Part shown: in pieces, positions 33,473 to 42,305 of the stretch
Position numbering within the stretch: position 1 is the stretch's first letter
Layout: each line of letters opens with the position of its first letter
NCBI RefSeq assembly: GCF_049340185.1
Contig: NZ_JBMPPC010000001.1
Coordinates: forward strand, 434,001-498,000
Direction of reading: 5' to 3'
Length of the DNA: 64,000 nucleotides
From: Undibacterium sp049340185
GTDB taxonomy: Bacteria; Pseudomonadota; Gammaproteobacteria; Burkholderiales; Burkholderiaceae_D
Position numbers and translations under genes: made by a program
Notes under the pieces: model-generated
What the model was told of the DNA's origin: nothing
The model's input: the letters and a program-made list of their open reading frames with translations, nothing else
Database searches by the model: none

Positions 33473-34444
33473 TTACATGAAAGCGTAGCCTTGTTCTGGT
33501 AACTGAATCTGACTTTGCTGTGCTCTTTTTAATAAAGTCCAATAGTAACGGTAACTTGCTCTGTCATGAAGCCGTCCGTTAAGTTGGATTGGTCCCCATT
33601 CTTTTTGCTGAGCTGCTCCCAGAATGCTGATTGCCTCGTTAATCTCAGCACTCCTTGGTGACAACGCCTTGATTATTGGCTTGATCTGGTCGGGATGTAT
33701 GCTCCACATTCTGGTATAGCCACACTCCATCATCGCGCGCGTAGCGTCACCCGCGACAATAGCAGTGTCTTCGATTTCTGTGGTTACATTGTGTGACGCG
33801 ATTTTTCCAAACCGATGGCAGGCGGCAGCTATTTCCAGCTTCGCGCGCACAACAAGAGGATGCGTGAACTGTCCGGGAGAACGCATGGCATTTGCGGGGA
33901 TTACGCCGCAATGTGCTGAAACGAAATCCATGATGCCGAATGACAGGCAGGCGATTTGCGGAATGGCTGCAATCTGTTGCACTTCGGCAAGCGCACCGTG
34001 CGTCTCTATCAATACATGTACAGGTAAAGGCGTTGCGCGATGCGGGGAGAAGTGTTGATTTACTTTGTCAATTGCTTGTATGACTTGCTGAGCACTGTTG
34101 ATCTTCGGCAGAACCAGATAGGCAAGTTTGCTCGCAGCAATCGGGGCAATGGTGGCGATGTCTAGTTCAAAATAGGGGCTGCCCACATCGTGCACGCGCA
34201 CACCAATGCGTTGAAATTGATTTTGTTCTGATGCAATCAGATTGGCTACTAGTCTGGCGTGAGCTGATTCATTGCCTGCCGCAGCGCCGTCCTCACAGTC
34301 AAACGTGATGTCAAATACCGGACCGAGATCGTTTTGTAAGCTGATGGATTTATGCATCAATTTTTCAGATCCAGCATAGTGATCACATACCGGCAATAAG
34401 ACCGGTTGTTGCTGATCCTGAAATAAGACTTGGGAAGGATGCAT
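33473..34444 (-). CDS. HpcH/HpaI aldolase / citrate lyase beta-like (CoA-ester lyase) family protein
   Basis: Protein of 323 residues of the CitE-like family (TIM barrel, Mg-dependent). Landmarks are VFDITFDCEDGAAAG near 45, YLVLPKINSAQQV, HVLIETHGALAEV, and CLSFGIMDFVSAH with the acidic metal ligand. Family members cleave malyl-CoA, citramalyl-CoA or citryl-CoA. No citrate-lyase alpha or acyl-carrier genes are nearby, so ordinary citrate lyase is unlikely. The ATG at 34444 (MHPSQVLFQ) is preferred over an in-frame GTG two codons earlier. It is next to mdh, with a hairpin between. Confidence 0.8.
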   Translation of the reverse strand: MHPSQVLFQDQQQPVLLPVCDHYAGSEKLMHKSISLQNDLGPVFDITFDCEDGAAAGNESAHARLVANLIASEQNQFQRIGVRVHDVGSPYFELDIATIAPIAASKLAYLVLPKINSAQQVIQAIDKVNQHFSPHRATPLPVHVLIETHGALAEVQQIAAIPQIACLSFGIMDFVSAHCGVIPANAMRSPGQFTHPLVVRAKLEIAAACHRFGKIASHNVTTEIEDTAIVAGDATRAMMECGYTRMWSIHPDQIKPIIKALSPRSAEINEAISILGAAQQKEWGPIQLNGRLHDRASYRYYWTLLKRAQQSQIQLPEQGYAFM

Positions 34445-34467
34445 TGTCACGCTATAAGAAAATAATT

Positions 34468-34499
34468 AGCTGGTTTGACGCAAATACATCAAACCAGCT
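34468..34499 (-). terminator. Intergenic hairpin after mdh
   Basis: 11-bp arms AGCTGGTTTGA / TCAAACCAGCT with a 10-nt loop lie 9 bp after the mdh stop. On the minus strand a moderately T-rich stretch follows. It probably reduces read-through into the citE-like gene. Confidence 0.6.
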
Positions 34500-34508
34500 C
34501 CTGATGGT

Positions 34509-35498
34509 TTAGCCTACCAGGTGTTTGACACCGTCACGCTCTTCTTGCAATTCTTTGAGCGTTACGTTGATGCGTTCACGCGAAAACTCATCAATCTCCA
34601 AGCCTTGAACGATGGTGTATTCACCATTTTCTGTTGTGACAGGAAAGCCAAACATTGTGCCTTCAGGGATGCCATAAGAGCCATCGGAAGGGATGCCCAT
34701 GGTTGTCCATTTGCCGTTTGTTCCCAGAACCCAGTCACGTACGTGATCAATCGCCGCGTTGGCTGCGGACGCTGCAGAGGACAGGCCGCGTGCTTCAATA
34801 ATGGCTGCGCCACGTTTGCCGACGGTTGGCAAAAATACGTCTTTATTCCAGACCTGGTCGTTGATCAGATCTTTGACGGATGCGCCATCTGCAGTTGCGA
34901 AGCGATAGTCGGCGTACATTGTAGGAGAGTGATTGCCCCACACGCAGAGTTTTTCAATCGCTGCGACTGGCTTGCCGATTTTGGCGGCTACCTGAGACAG
35001 AGCGCGGTTGTGGTCCAGTCGCAGCATTGCCGTGAAGTTCTTGGATGGCAGACTTGGCGCGGATTTCATAGCGATGTATGCGTTGGTGTTGGCTGGATTG
35101 CCAACAACCAGCACTTTGACATTGCGGGAAGCAACAGCGTCCAGAGCTTTACCTTGTACGGTGAAAATCTGTGCATTCGCTTCCAGCAGGTCTTTACGTT
35201 CCATGCCAGGGCCGCGTGGACGAGCACCGACTAACAATGCTACGTCGATATCTTTGAATGCGGTCATTGGATCACTGTGAGCTGTCATGCCGCTCAGTAA
35301 TGGGAATGCGCAATCGTCAATCTCCATCATGACGCCTTTGAGCGCTTTTTGTGCTTTTTCGTCAGGGATTTCTAACAATTGCAAAATGACTGGCTGGTCT
35401 TTGCCCAGCATGTCGCCGTTAGCGATACGGAATAAAAGGGAATAGCCGATTTGGCCAGCAGCGCCTGTAACAGCAACGCGCATAGGGGATTTTGCCAT
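34509..35498 (-). CDS. mdh: Malate dehydrogenase (NAD)
   Basis: Malate dehydrogenase of the long, cytosolic-type group used by betaproteobacteria, 329 residues. The nucleotide-binding motif is VTGAAGQIGYSLL near 8-20. Substrate-binding and catalytic landmarks are GARPRGPGMERKDLL, VVGNPANTNAYI, the catalytic His in WGNHSPTMYAD, and the LDHNRALSQVA block. The ATG at 35498 (MAKSPMRVAV) gives the conserved N-terminus; a 12-codon extension upstream is not conserved. It is divergent from gntR across a 475-bp gap. Confidence 0.96.
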   Translation of the reverse strand: MAKSPMRVAVTGAAGQIGYSLLFRIANGDMLGKDQPVILQLLEIPDEKAQKALKGVMMEIDDCAFPLLSGMTAHSDPMTAFKDIDVALLVGARPRGPGMERKDLLEANAQIFTVQGKALDAVASRNVKVLVVGNPANTNAYIAMKSAPSLPSKNFTAMLRLDHNRALSQVAAKIGKPVAAIEKLCVWGNHSPTMYADYRFATADGASVKDLINDQVWNKDVFLPTVGKRGAAIIEARGLSSAASAANAAIDHVRDWVLGTNGKWTTMGIPSDGSYGIPEGTMFGFPVTTENGEYTIVQGLEIDEFSRERINVTLKELQEERDGVKHLVG

Positions 35499-35973
35499 GA
35501 TGCATCTCCGAGGTGGTGTAAAAACAATGTTCAAATCTAGCTTTTGCCAGCCATCATTTTGATGTGCTTGCCAAGCAGGTCAACACATAATGATACCGTT
35601 GAAAACGCAGTGAGTCAGCCAAATTCACGGCAGACTTCTGTTTTTTTGAGTTTGGTTCCGATCGCTCAGACTCACTCATTTGGGGATCATTGAGGTTTTG
35701 GGCTTTACTTTGATTGCGTTAGAACTATAGTGCTTGTTAGTTGTCTTTCTGATGCTGCGATGTCGGTCTGTCAGTTTGGCGGATCACAAAAATCTTTTTA
35801 GGCAAGCTGAAAATTTTTACCGAAGCGTCTTGGAGTTCTATTCAGCACTTTCGTACGGGAGTTTAGGTGGACTCGTGCTAAGTGTCAATGAATATCTTAT
35901 GTCTTATATAAGACATATTAATTGATAGTTTGTTCTGGACTTACCGAGCCTTTTTGTGGTGAAATTGCAGACT
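35499..35973. other. Divergent regulatory region between mdh and gntR
   Basis: This 475-bp gap must hold the mdh promoter (minus) and the gntR promoter (plus). It contains the 20-bp palindrome at 35898-35917. I see no convincing gene; a 63-codon GTG-started frame at 35734-35925 lacks coding features. Confidence 0.6.
35898..35917. promoter_or_regulatory. 20-bp perfect palindrome, candidate operator near gntR
   Basis: TATGTCTTATATAAGACATA is fully symmetrical. It lies 57 bp before the gntR start, overlapping likely -10 sequence. The shape and position suit autoregulation by the GntR/UTRA protein. It is 400 bp from the mdh start. This is inference. Confidence 0.5.
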
Positions 35974-36777
35974 ATGAATTCTAATGTGCCAACCTCAAAT
36001 AACCAGAATAGCAATGCGACCTCCAATATTGCAGGTAATGCTCATTCTGCGCCTGGCGCTTCACCTACTTTTAGTCCCCTGTATCAGCAAATTAAGGCAT
36101 TAATTACGCAAAGCCTGCAATCTGGCGAGTGGAAGCCGGGCGAGTTGATTCCCAGTGAGATCGAACTGGCTAGTCGCTTTAAGGTAAGTCAGGGTACGGT
36201 TCGTAAAGCAATTGACGAATTGTCTGCGGAGAATCTGGTTGTGCGCAGGCAGGGGAAGGGGACATTTGTCGCGACTCATCATGAAGCGCGCGCGCAGTTC
36301 CGTTTTCTGCGTCTGGTGCCAGATGAGGGGAAGCCACATTACCCTGAAAATAAAATTGTCGAAGTTAAGCGTCTGCGCGCACCTGCCGATGTAGCGAGGG
36401 CGCTTGATATTAAGTCCGGTGACTCAGTCGTATTTATACGCAGGGTTCAGTACTTCTCCGGCGTTCCGACTATTTTGGATGACCTGTGGTTGCCTGGCGT
36501 TATTTTTAAAGGGCTGACTGCGGAGCGGCTGAATGAGTACAAGGGGCCTATGTACGGGTTATTTGAGACTGAATTCGGCACGCATATGATCAGAGCGTCA
36601 GAGGAAATTCGTGCTGTTTGTGCTGATGACATTGCTGCTGAGTTGCTGGCAGTGCCGTCTGGCGTCCCTTTGCTCAAGGTGGAGCGCGTTTCTTATACGT
36701 ACGGCGATAAGCCAGTTGAATTGCGTCGCGGTTTGTATTTGACCGCTCAGCATCATTATAAAAATGAGTTGAGTTAA
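35974..36777 (+). CDS. GntR-family regulator with UTRA domain (TCA cluster regulator)
   Basis: Transcription factor of 267 residues (HutC subfamily). A winged-helix DNA-binding domain covers about 37-105 (SPLYQQIKALITQSLQSG, then IPSEIELASRFKVSQGTVRKAI). The UTRA ligand-binding domain fills residues 125-260. An Asn/Ser-rich leader of about 30 residues precedes it. The gene is between divergent mdh and the sdh operon, so control of TCA genes is likely. I use the ATG at 35974; a GTG at 35956 would add six residues. No strong ribosome binding site distinguishes them. Confidence 0.9.
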   Translation: MNSNVPTSNNQNSNATSNIAGNAHSAPGASPTFSPLYQQIKALITQSLQSGEWKPGELIPSEIELASRFKVSQGTVRKAIDELSAENLVVRRQGKGTFVATHHEARAQFRFLRLVPDEGKPHYPENKIVEVKRLRAPADVARALDIKSGDSVVFIRRVQYFSGVPTILDDLWLPGVIFKGLTAERLNEYKGPMYGLFETEFGTHMIRASEEIRAVCADDIAAELLAVPSGVPLLKVERVSYTYGDKPVELRRGLYLTAQHHYKNELS

Positions 36778-36807
36778 GTAAAGTTTTCACGAGTGCATGG
36801 TCATGTT

Positions 36808-36832
36808 GACACATTGCATGTCAGCATGTGTC
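36808..36832 (+). promoter_or_regulatory. Inverted repeat upstream of sdhC
   Basis: 7-bp arms GACACAT / ATGTGTC are separated by 11 nt, about 125 bp before sdhC. It could be a hairpin or a protein site; nothing more can be said from one copy. Confidence 0.3.
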
Positions 36833-36883
36833 GCCGAAAATCGCAGTAAGATATAACTATTTTGTAGACGGATGTCTTTTTTG

Positions 36884-36900
36884 TTGGTGCAATGCACCAA
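36884..36900 (+). promoter_or_regulatory. 17-bp near-perfect palindrome upstream of sdhC
   Basis: TTGGTGCA / TGCACCAA around a single central A, about 55 bp before the sdhC start. The position suits an operator overlapping the promoter or 5' leader of the sdh operon. Confidence 0.4.
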
Positions 36901-36954
36901 AATAGGCGAAAATTATAAAGTTCATGTACAGACTAGTTAATGGGGAGATTATTC

Positions 36955-37362
36955 ATGTCTGAAGTAGTAAAAGCCAAACCTCGCTTTGGGGTAATGCGGC
37001 TAATTGATGCGACCGGATACCGGCTGCCACTTGCCGGTTTTGTCTCGATTCTACATCGTGCCAGCGGGATGTTGATGTTCTTATTAATGCCTTTCATTTT
37101 GTACTTGCTTGATAAGAGTCTGACGTCGGAGCTGTCATTTGCCGTGTTGAAAAATTTCACTTCAGGTGTTTTTGTTAAGCTGATTATTTTGGCGATTTCT
37201 TGGGCTTATTTGCATCATTTTTGTGCGGGCATCCGTCACTTGTTTATGGATCTTCACATCGGACTGAATAAGGACTCGGCTCGCAAATCTGCCGTCGGCG
37301 TACTCGCGATCAGCTTGCCTTTGACTGCATTGGTTGCCCTGAAATTATTTGGAGTATTTTAA
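36955..37362 (+). CDS. sdhC: Succinate dehydrogenase cytochrome b556 subunit
   Basis: Membrane anchor subunit of complex II, 135 residues, three membrane helices. The family block LAGFVSILHRASGMLMFLLM is at about 24-43 (Ser/Arg near the quinone). A likely haem-ligand His is in LHHFCAGIRHLFMD. The start MSEVVKAKPRFG has GGGGAGA upstream. It is immediately followed by sdhD without a gap, and heads sdhCDAB. Confidence 0.95.
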   Translation: MSEVVKAKPRFGVMRLIDATGYRLPLAGFVSILHRASGMLMFLLMPFILYLLDKSLTSELSFAVLKNFTSGVFVKLIILAISWAYLHHFCAGIRHLFMDLHIGLNKDSARKSAVGVLAISLPLTALVALKLFGVF

Positions 37363-37731
37363 ATGGCAAACAACAATATTGGCCCTAATCGGCTCGTAGT
37401 AGGTGCGCATTATGGTTTGCGCGACTGGCTGGCGCAACGTGTTACTGCAATTGTAATGGCCGCCTATACCGTCATTTTGTTAGTTCTGTTTTTGACGGGT
37501 AATGATTTTAGTTACGAAGGATGGGCGGGAATTTTTGCTCATCAATGGTTTAAGCTGGCAACATTTACTGTATTCATCGCTTTGTTCTATCACGCATGGG
37601 TTGGTATGCGCGATGTATGGATGGATTATGTAACGCATAGTGTTGCTTTGCGTCTGGTGTTTCAAGTTGCCACTATTCTGTGGCTAGTTGCTTGTGTCGG
37701 ATATACGGCACAGATTTTGTGGAGAGTATAA
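37363..37731 (+). CDS. sdhD: Succinate dehydrogenase hydrophobic anchor subunit
   Basis: Second membrane subunit of complex II, 122 residues, three helices. A typical block is GLRDWLAQRVTAIVMAAYT near 18-36. The haem-binding region is FYHAWVGMRDVWMDYV. The ATG directly follows the sdhC stop, so they are translationally coupled. It ends with WRV just before the sdhA GTG start. Confidence 0.94.
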   Translation: MANNNIGPNRLVVGAHYGLRDWLAQRVTAIVMAAYTVILLVLFLTGNDFSYEGWAGIFAHQWFKLATFTVFIALFYHAWVGMRDVWMDYVTHSVALRLVFQVATILWLVACVGYTAQILWRV

Positions 37732-37733
37732 AC

Positions 37734-39509
37734 GTGGCAGCAATTAAACCCGCAATCCCATCCCGTCGCTTTGATGCGGTGATCGTTGGCGCAGGTGGCT
37801 CAGGCATGCGTGCTTCTCTGCAACTGGCAGAGGCCGGCCTGAACGTCGCTGTTTTGTCTAAAGTATTTCCTACCCGTTCGCATACCGTAGCTGCGCAAGG
37901 TGGTATCGGCGCTTCGCTGGGTAATATGTCAGAGGATAACTGGTACTGGCATATGTTTGATACGGTCAAAGGCTCTGATTACCTGGGTGATCAGGACGCG
38001 ATTGAATTCATGTGCCGTGAAGCCCCAAAAGTGGTCTATGAATTAGAGCATTTTGGCATGCCATTTGACCGTAATGCAGATGGTACGATTTATCAGCGTC
38101 CTTTCGGTGGTCATACTGCGAATTTTGGTGAAAAACCAGTCCAGCGTGCATGTGCTGCGGCAGATCGTACTGGTCATGCGCTTCTGCATACGCTGTATCA
38201 GCGTAATGTTCGTGCCCGTACGCACTTTTTCGTTGAGTGGATGGCGATCGACCTGATTCGCGATGCGGATGGTGATGTGTTGGGTGTCGTCGCTCTTGAA
38301 ATGGAAACTGGCGAAGTCATGATGCTAGAAGCGAAGCAAACAATCTTCGCTACGGGTGGTGCTGGTCGTATCTGGGCTGCATCTACCAACGCCTTTATCA
38401 ATACCGGTGACGGTATGGGTATGGCGGCGCGTGCAGGTTTGCCGCTCGAAGATATGGAATTCTGGCAATTCCATCCAACCGGCGTAGCTGGTGCGGGTGT
38501 CTTGATTACTGAGGGCGTGCGAGGCGAGGGCGGTATTCTGGTGAATAGCCAGGGGGAACGTTTCATGGAACGTTATGCACCTACACTGAAAGATCTGGCG
38601 CCACGTGACTTCGTTTCGCGCTCTATGGATCAGGAAATTAAAGAAGGTCGCGGTTGCGGCCCGAATAAGGATCACGTCATGCTCGATCTGCGCCACATCG
38701 GTGCTGACACGATTCAAAAACGTTTGCCGTCAATTCTGGAAATCGCGCACAAATTTGCTAACGTCGATGCGACTAAAGAGCCGATCCCCGTTGTGCCGAC
38801 AATTCATTATCAGATGGGTGGTATCCCGACCAATATTTACGGTCAAGTAATTGCACCTAAAAACGGTAGCAGCGAAATTGTTAACGGCTTGTATGCGATC
38901 GGTGAATGCGCTTGCGTTTCCGTTCATGGTGCAAACCGTCTCGGTACAAATTCGCTGTTAGATTTGTTGGTGTTTGGTCGTGCGGCGGGTAATCACATCG
39001 TTGCAAGTAATTTGAAGGCTCGTAGTAACAAGGATTTGCCAGCGGATGCAGCAGATCTGGCGTTGTCTCGTTTGGCTAAGCTGGAAACCAGCACAGGCAC
39101 TGAACGTGTACAAGACGTTGCAAATGCGATCCGTAAGACGATGCAATATCACTGCGGCGTATTCCGCACTGATGAATTGCTGCAAGAAGGCGTCAAAGAA
39201 ATTATGGAGCTGGATGAGCGTCGCAAGCATGTTTCGTTCAAAGATAAATCCAAAGTTTTTAACACAGCACGTGTAGAAGCCTTGGAACTGGATAACCTGA
39301 TCGAAACCGCAAAAGCAACGATTACATCCGCCGCTGCCCGTAAAGAATCTCGTGGTGCGCATGCGCATCGTGACTACGAAAAACGTGATGACGACAATTG
39401 GATGAAGCATACTTTGTGGTACTCAGAAGGCAATCGCCTTGACTACAAGCCTGTCAATACAAAGCCGCTGACTGTTGAAACCTTCAAGCCAAAAGCTCGT
39501 ACATTCTAA
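37734..39509 (+). CDS. sdhA: Succinate dehydrogenase flavoprotein subunit
   Basis: FAD-containing catalytic subunit, 591 residues. The dinucleotide motif is VIVGAGGSGMRASLQLAE near 17-34. The covalent FAD ligand is His50 in TRSHTVAAQGG. Substrate-site blocks include EFWQFHPTGVAGAGVL and HGANRLGTNSLLDLLVFGR. The start is GTG at 37734, 2 bp after the sdhD stop with GGAGAG upstream; an ATG 54 bp earlier lies inside sdhD and would add a non-conserved extension. Length matches the family. Confidence 0.95.
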   Translation: MAAIKPAIPSRRFDAVIVGAGGSGMRASLQLAEAGLNVAVLSKVFPTRSHTVAAQGGIGASLGNMSEDNWYWHMFDTVKGSDYLGDQDAIEFMCREAPKVVYELEHFGMPFDRNADGTIYQRPFGGHTANFGEKPVQRACAAADRTGHALLHTLYQRNVRARTHFFVEWMAIDLIRDADGDVLGVVALEMETGEVMMLEAKQTIFATGGAGRIWAASTNAFINTGDGMGMAARAGLPLEDMEFWQFHPTGVAGAGVLITEGVRGEGGILVNSQGERFMERYAPTLKDLAPRDFVSRSMDQEIKEGRGCGPNKDHVMLDLRHIGADTIQKRLPSILEIAHKFANVDATKEPIPVVPTIHYQMGGIPTNIYGQVIAPKNGSSEIVNGLYAIGECACVSVHGANRLGTNSLLDLLVFGRAAGNHIVASNLKARSNKDLPADAADLALSRLAKLETSTGTERVQDVANAIRKTMQYHCGVFRTDELLQEGVKEIMELDERRKHVSFKDKSKVFNTARVEALELDNLIETAKATITSAAARKESRGAHAHRDYEKRDDDNWMKHTLWYSEGNRLDYKPVNTKPLTVETFKPKARTF

Positions 39510-39521
39510 AGAGATATCACT

Positions 39522-40232
39522 ATGGCACGTACATTAAAATTTAAAATCTATCGCTATGATCCGGACAAGGATGCCAAGCCTTACATGCAAGATTTGACAG
39601 TAGAGTTACAAGATACTGACAAGATGTTGTTGGATGCTCTCCAGCGCATTAAGGCGGATGTGGATGACTCTCTGGCGTTGCGTCGCTCGTGCCGTGAAGG
39701 TGTCTGCGGCTCAGATGCGATGAATATCAATGGCAAAAACGGTTTGGCTTGCACCACAAACTTAAATGAGTTGAGTGAGCCTATCGTTTTGCGTCCTTTG
39801 CCAGGTTTGCCGGTCATTCGTGATCTCATCGTGGACATGACGCAATTCTTCAAGCAATACAATTCCATCAAGCCTTACCTGATGAATGAGTCTATTCCTC
39901 CAGAAAAAGAACGTCTGCAAACACCGGCAGAGCGTGAAGAGCTGGACGGTTTGTACGAATGTATTCTCTGTGCATGCTGCTCGACATCTTGTCCTTCGTT
40001 CTGGTGGAATCCGGACAAGTTTGTAGGCCCGGCAGGTCTACTGCAAGCTTATCGTTTTATCGCGGATTCGCGTGATGAGGCAACTAGCGAGCGCCTGGAC
40101 AATCTGGAAGATCCATATCGCTTATTCCGCTGCCATACGATCATGAATTGTGTGGATGTTTGTCCAAAAGGTCTGAATCCAACTAGAGCTATCGGCAAAA
40201 TCAAGGAATTAATGGTTCGCCGCGCAGTCTAG
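39522..40232 (+). CDS. sdhB: Succinate dehydrogenase iron-sulfur subunit
   Basis: Electron-transfer subunit of complex II, 236 residues. The 2Fe-2S ligands are Cys57, Cys62, Asp65 and Cys77 in SCREGVCGSDAMNINGKNG and the following residues. Asp in place of a third Cys is also seen in E. coli SdhB. The 4Fe-4S and 3Fe-4S motifs are CILCACCSTSC near 147-157 and NCVDVCPKGLNP near 207-218. It is 12 bp downstream of sdhA. Confidence 0.96.
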   Translation: MARTLKFKIYRYDPDKDAKPYMQDLTVELQDTDKMLLDALQRIKADVDDSLALRRSCREGVCGSDAMNINGKNGLACTTNLNELSEPIVLRPLPGLPVIRDLIVDMTQFFKQYNSIKPYLMNESIPPEKERLQTPAEREELDGLYECILCACCSTSCPSFWWNPDKFVGPAGLLQAYRFIADSRDEATSERLDNLEDPYRLFRCHTIMNCVDVCPKGLNPTRAIGKIKELMVRRAV

Positions 40233-40281
40233 TGAAGAGTGCGGTCTGTTTGCAGCGCAAGCTGATCTAACCGACCGCTCT

Positions 40282-40339
40282 TATTTCATGCCATTTTTTT
40301 GAATGCCAAAAAATGTATTCATGAGAATGGCATGAAATA
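40282..40339 (+). promoter_or_regulatory. Long inverted repeat upstream of sdhE
   Basis: 14-bp arms (TATTTCATGCCATT and complement) are separated by 30 nt, between sdhB and sdhE. The arms contain ATGGCAT cores. It could be an RNA hairpin that adjusts sdhE-gltA expression relative to sdhCDAB, or a paired operator. Only the symmetry is observed. Confidence 0.5.
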
Positions 40340-40363
40340 TGAAAATAAGTATTGAAAGTATTT

Positions 40364-40645
40364 ATGTCTGAGTCAAAAGTTGATACCCACCAAAGCGATC
40401 CGGTCAAGCGAGCGCGACTCCGGTGGCGAGCAAGACGTGGATTGCTGGAAAACGATCTGATACTGACTCGTTTTCTGGATGCCCATGAAACGTCCTTGAG
40501 CGATGATGAGGTCGACGCCTTCAGCAGGTTGATGGAGTTGCCGGACAATACTTTGATGGATCTGATTCTGGCGAAAAAACAACCAGAAGCCGAGGTTGAC
40601 CTGCCACATGTGCATGCCTTATTGGCTCGCTTGCAAATAGCCTGA
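40364..40645 (+). CDS. sdhE: FAD assembly factor SdhE (YgfY/Sdh5 family)
   Basis: SdhE helps attach FAD covalently to SdhA. The protein has 93 residues. Family blocks are RARLRWRARRGLLENDLIL near 21-39 (in E. coli an RGxxE motif) and the acidic helix LSDDEVDAFSRLMELPDN. ATG at 40364 (MSESKV) is preferred over a TTG 12 bp upstream. It sits between sdhB and gltA, the usual place in this group. Confidence 0.93.
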   Translation: MSESKVDTHQSDPVKRARLRWRARRGLLENDLILTRFLDAHETSLSDDEVDAFSRLMELPDNTLMDLILAKKQPEAEVDLPHVHALLARLQIA

Positions 40646-40712
40646 AACAGAAAACGATTTTTCTCTCGCGTTTTTTTGATTAACGACTCACCTCTACATT
40701 GAAGGAAGAGCC

Positions 40713-42020
40713 ATGACTAACTCTGAAACAAAAGCAACACTCTCTTTTTCCGATGGTTCCGCATCGTTGGAAATGCCGATTTACAAAGGCTCAGTTGGTC
40801 CAGATGTCATCGACATTCGAAAGTTATATGGTGCAACAGGTATGTTCACCTATGATCCTGGCTTTATGTCTACTGCTGCTTGTAACTCTTCGATCACCTA
40901 TATCGATGGTGATAAAGGCGAATTGCTGTATCGCGGTTACCCGATCGAACAACTGGCAGTCAACGGCGGCGACTTCCTGGAAACCTGCTATTTGTTGTTA
41001 AACGGTGAATTGCCAAACGCGGCGCAAAAAACTGAATTCGTTGACACGGTGACAAAGCACACCATGGTTCACGAACAGATGCAATTTTTCTTCCGTGGCT
41101 TCCGTCGCGACGCGCATCCAATGTCGGTACTAGTCGGTACAGTAGGTGCATTGGCATCGTTTTATCACGATTCTCTTGATATTAATGATCCGCATCATCG
41201 CGAAGTATCTGCGATTCGTCTGATCGCTAAAATGCCAACGCTGGTCGCCATGGCGTACAAATATTCAATCGGCCAGCCGTTTGTTTATCCGCGCAATGAT
41301 TTGTCATATAGCGCTAACTTTATGCACATGATGTTCTCGACACCATGTGAGCCATATAAAGTCAATGAAGTACTGGTCCGTGCGTTGGATCGTATTTTGA
41401 TTTTGCATGCAGATCACGAGCAAAACGCGTCCACATCAACAGTGCGTCTGGCTGGCTCCTCAGGCGCAAATCCATTCGCTTGTATTGCCGCTGGTATCGC
41501 CTGCTTATGGGGTCCTGCTCATGGCGGTGCGAATGAAGCTGCATTGAGCATGCTGGAAGAAATCGGTAGCGTTGACAACATCCCTGAATTTATCGCGCAA
41601 GTTAAAGATAAAAACTCTGGTGTTAAATTAATGGGCTTTGGTCATCGTGTTTATAAAAACTACGACCCACGTGCCAAACTGATGCGTGAAACTTGTTATG
41701 AAGTATTGAATGAGCTTGGTTTGCAAGATGATCCATTGTTCAAACTCGCTATGGCGTTGGAAAAAATTGCGCTGGAAGATGAATACTTTGTTTCCCGTAA
41801 ATTGTATCCAAACGTTGATTTCTACTCAGGTATTGTTCAGCGCGCATTAGGCATTCCAACTTCTTTGTTCACAGGTATTTTTGCCCTGGCGCGTACTGTA
41901 GGCTGGATCGCTCAGTGGAAAGAAATGATTTCTGATCCAGAGCAAAAAATTGGTCGTCCACGTCAATTATTTGTGGGCTCACCGAAGCGTGATGTCCCGC
42001 CGATTGATCAGCGCGGTTAA
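40713..42020 (+). CDS. gltA: Citrate synthase
   Basis: Citrate synthase condenses oxaloacetate and acetyl-CoA. It has 435 residues, the large hexameric type of Gram-negatives. Landmarks are LLYRGYPIEQLA, LHADHEQNASTSTVRLAGSS (catalytic His), GPAHGGANEAAL, and MGFGHRVYKNYDPRAK. The C-terminus shows the IGRPRQLFVG block. A strong Shine-Dalgarno (AAGGAAGAG) precedes the ATG. A terminator follows. Confidence 0.97.
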   Translation: MTNSETKATLSFSDGSASLEMPIYKGSVGPDVIDIRKLYGATGMFTYDPGFMSTAACNSSITYIDGDKGELLYRGYPIEQLAVNGGDFLETCYLLLNGELPNAAQKTEFVDTVTKHTMVHEQMQFFFRGFRRDAHPMSVLVGTVGALASFYHDSLDINDPHHREVSAIRLIAKMPTLVAMAYKYSIGQPFVYPRNDLSYSANFMHMMFSTPCEPYKVNEVLVRALDRILILHADHEQNASTSTVRLAGSSGANPFACIAAGIACLWGPAHGGANEAALSMLEEIGSVDNIPEFIAQVKDKNSGVKLMGFGHRVYKNYDPRAKLMRETCYEVLNELGLQDDPLFKLAMALEKIALEDEYFVSRKLYPNVDFYSGIVQRALGIPTSLFTGIFALARTVGWIAQWKEMISDPEQKIGRPRQLFVGSPKRDVPPIDQRG

Positions 42021-42034
42021 TTGTAAAAAACATG

Positions 42035-42068
42035 AAAAAAAGCGAGTCTTCAAGACTCGCTTTTTTTT
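42035..42068 (+). terminator. Rho-independent terminator of gltA
   Basis: A near-perfect palindrome with stem AGCGAGTCTT / AAGACTCGCT and flanking A7/T8 runs, 14 bp after the stop. It separates sdh-gltA from sucA. Confidence 0.92.
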
Positions 42069-42305
42069 CGTACAATAAATATGCTATGCTTCGCATCGAA
42101 TGTGAAATTTTAGATGTAATTTCACTTTTAATTCAAAAGCGTTATATTTTTATAAATGCAAATGACGATTTTGACTTGGAAGTGAGATAGTTTGAAACCA
42201 GCCCTTCCCCACAACTTGATGTGCAATCCGCTAACCGGTCAGGCCGTGTCGCGGAAGGTTAGATTAACCCGCTAATCTCGCGAAACGCGAAGAAAGGTGA
42301 GCAAG

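Noticed and set aside
35734..35925. Possible 63-codon gene between mdh and gntR
   Set aside because: No ribosome binding site and no recognisable composition; it overlaps the palindrome and the likely gntR promoter.
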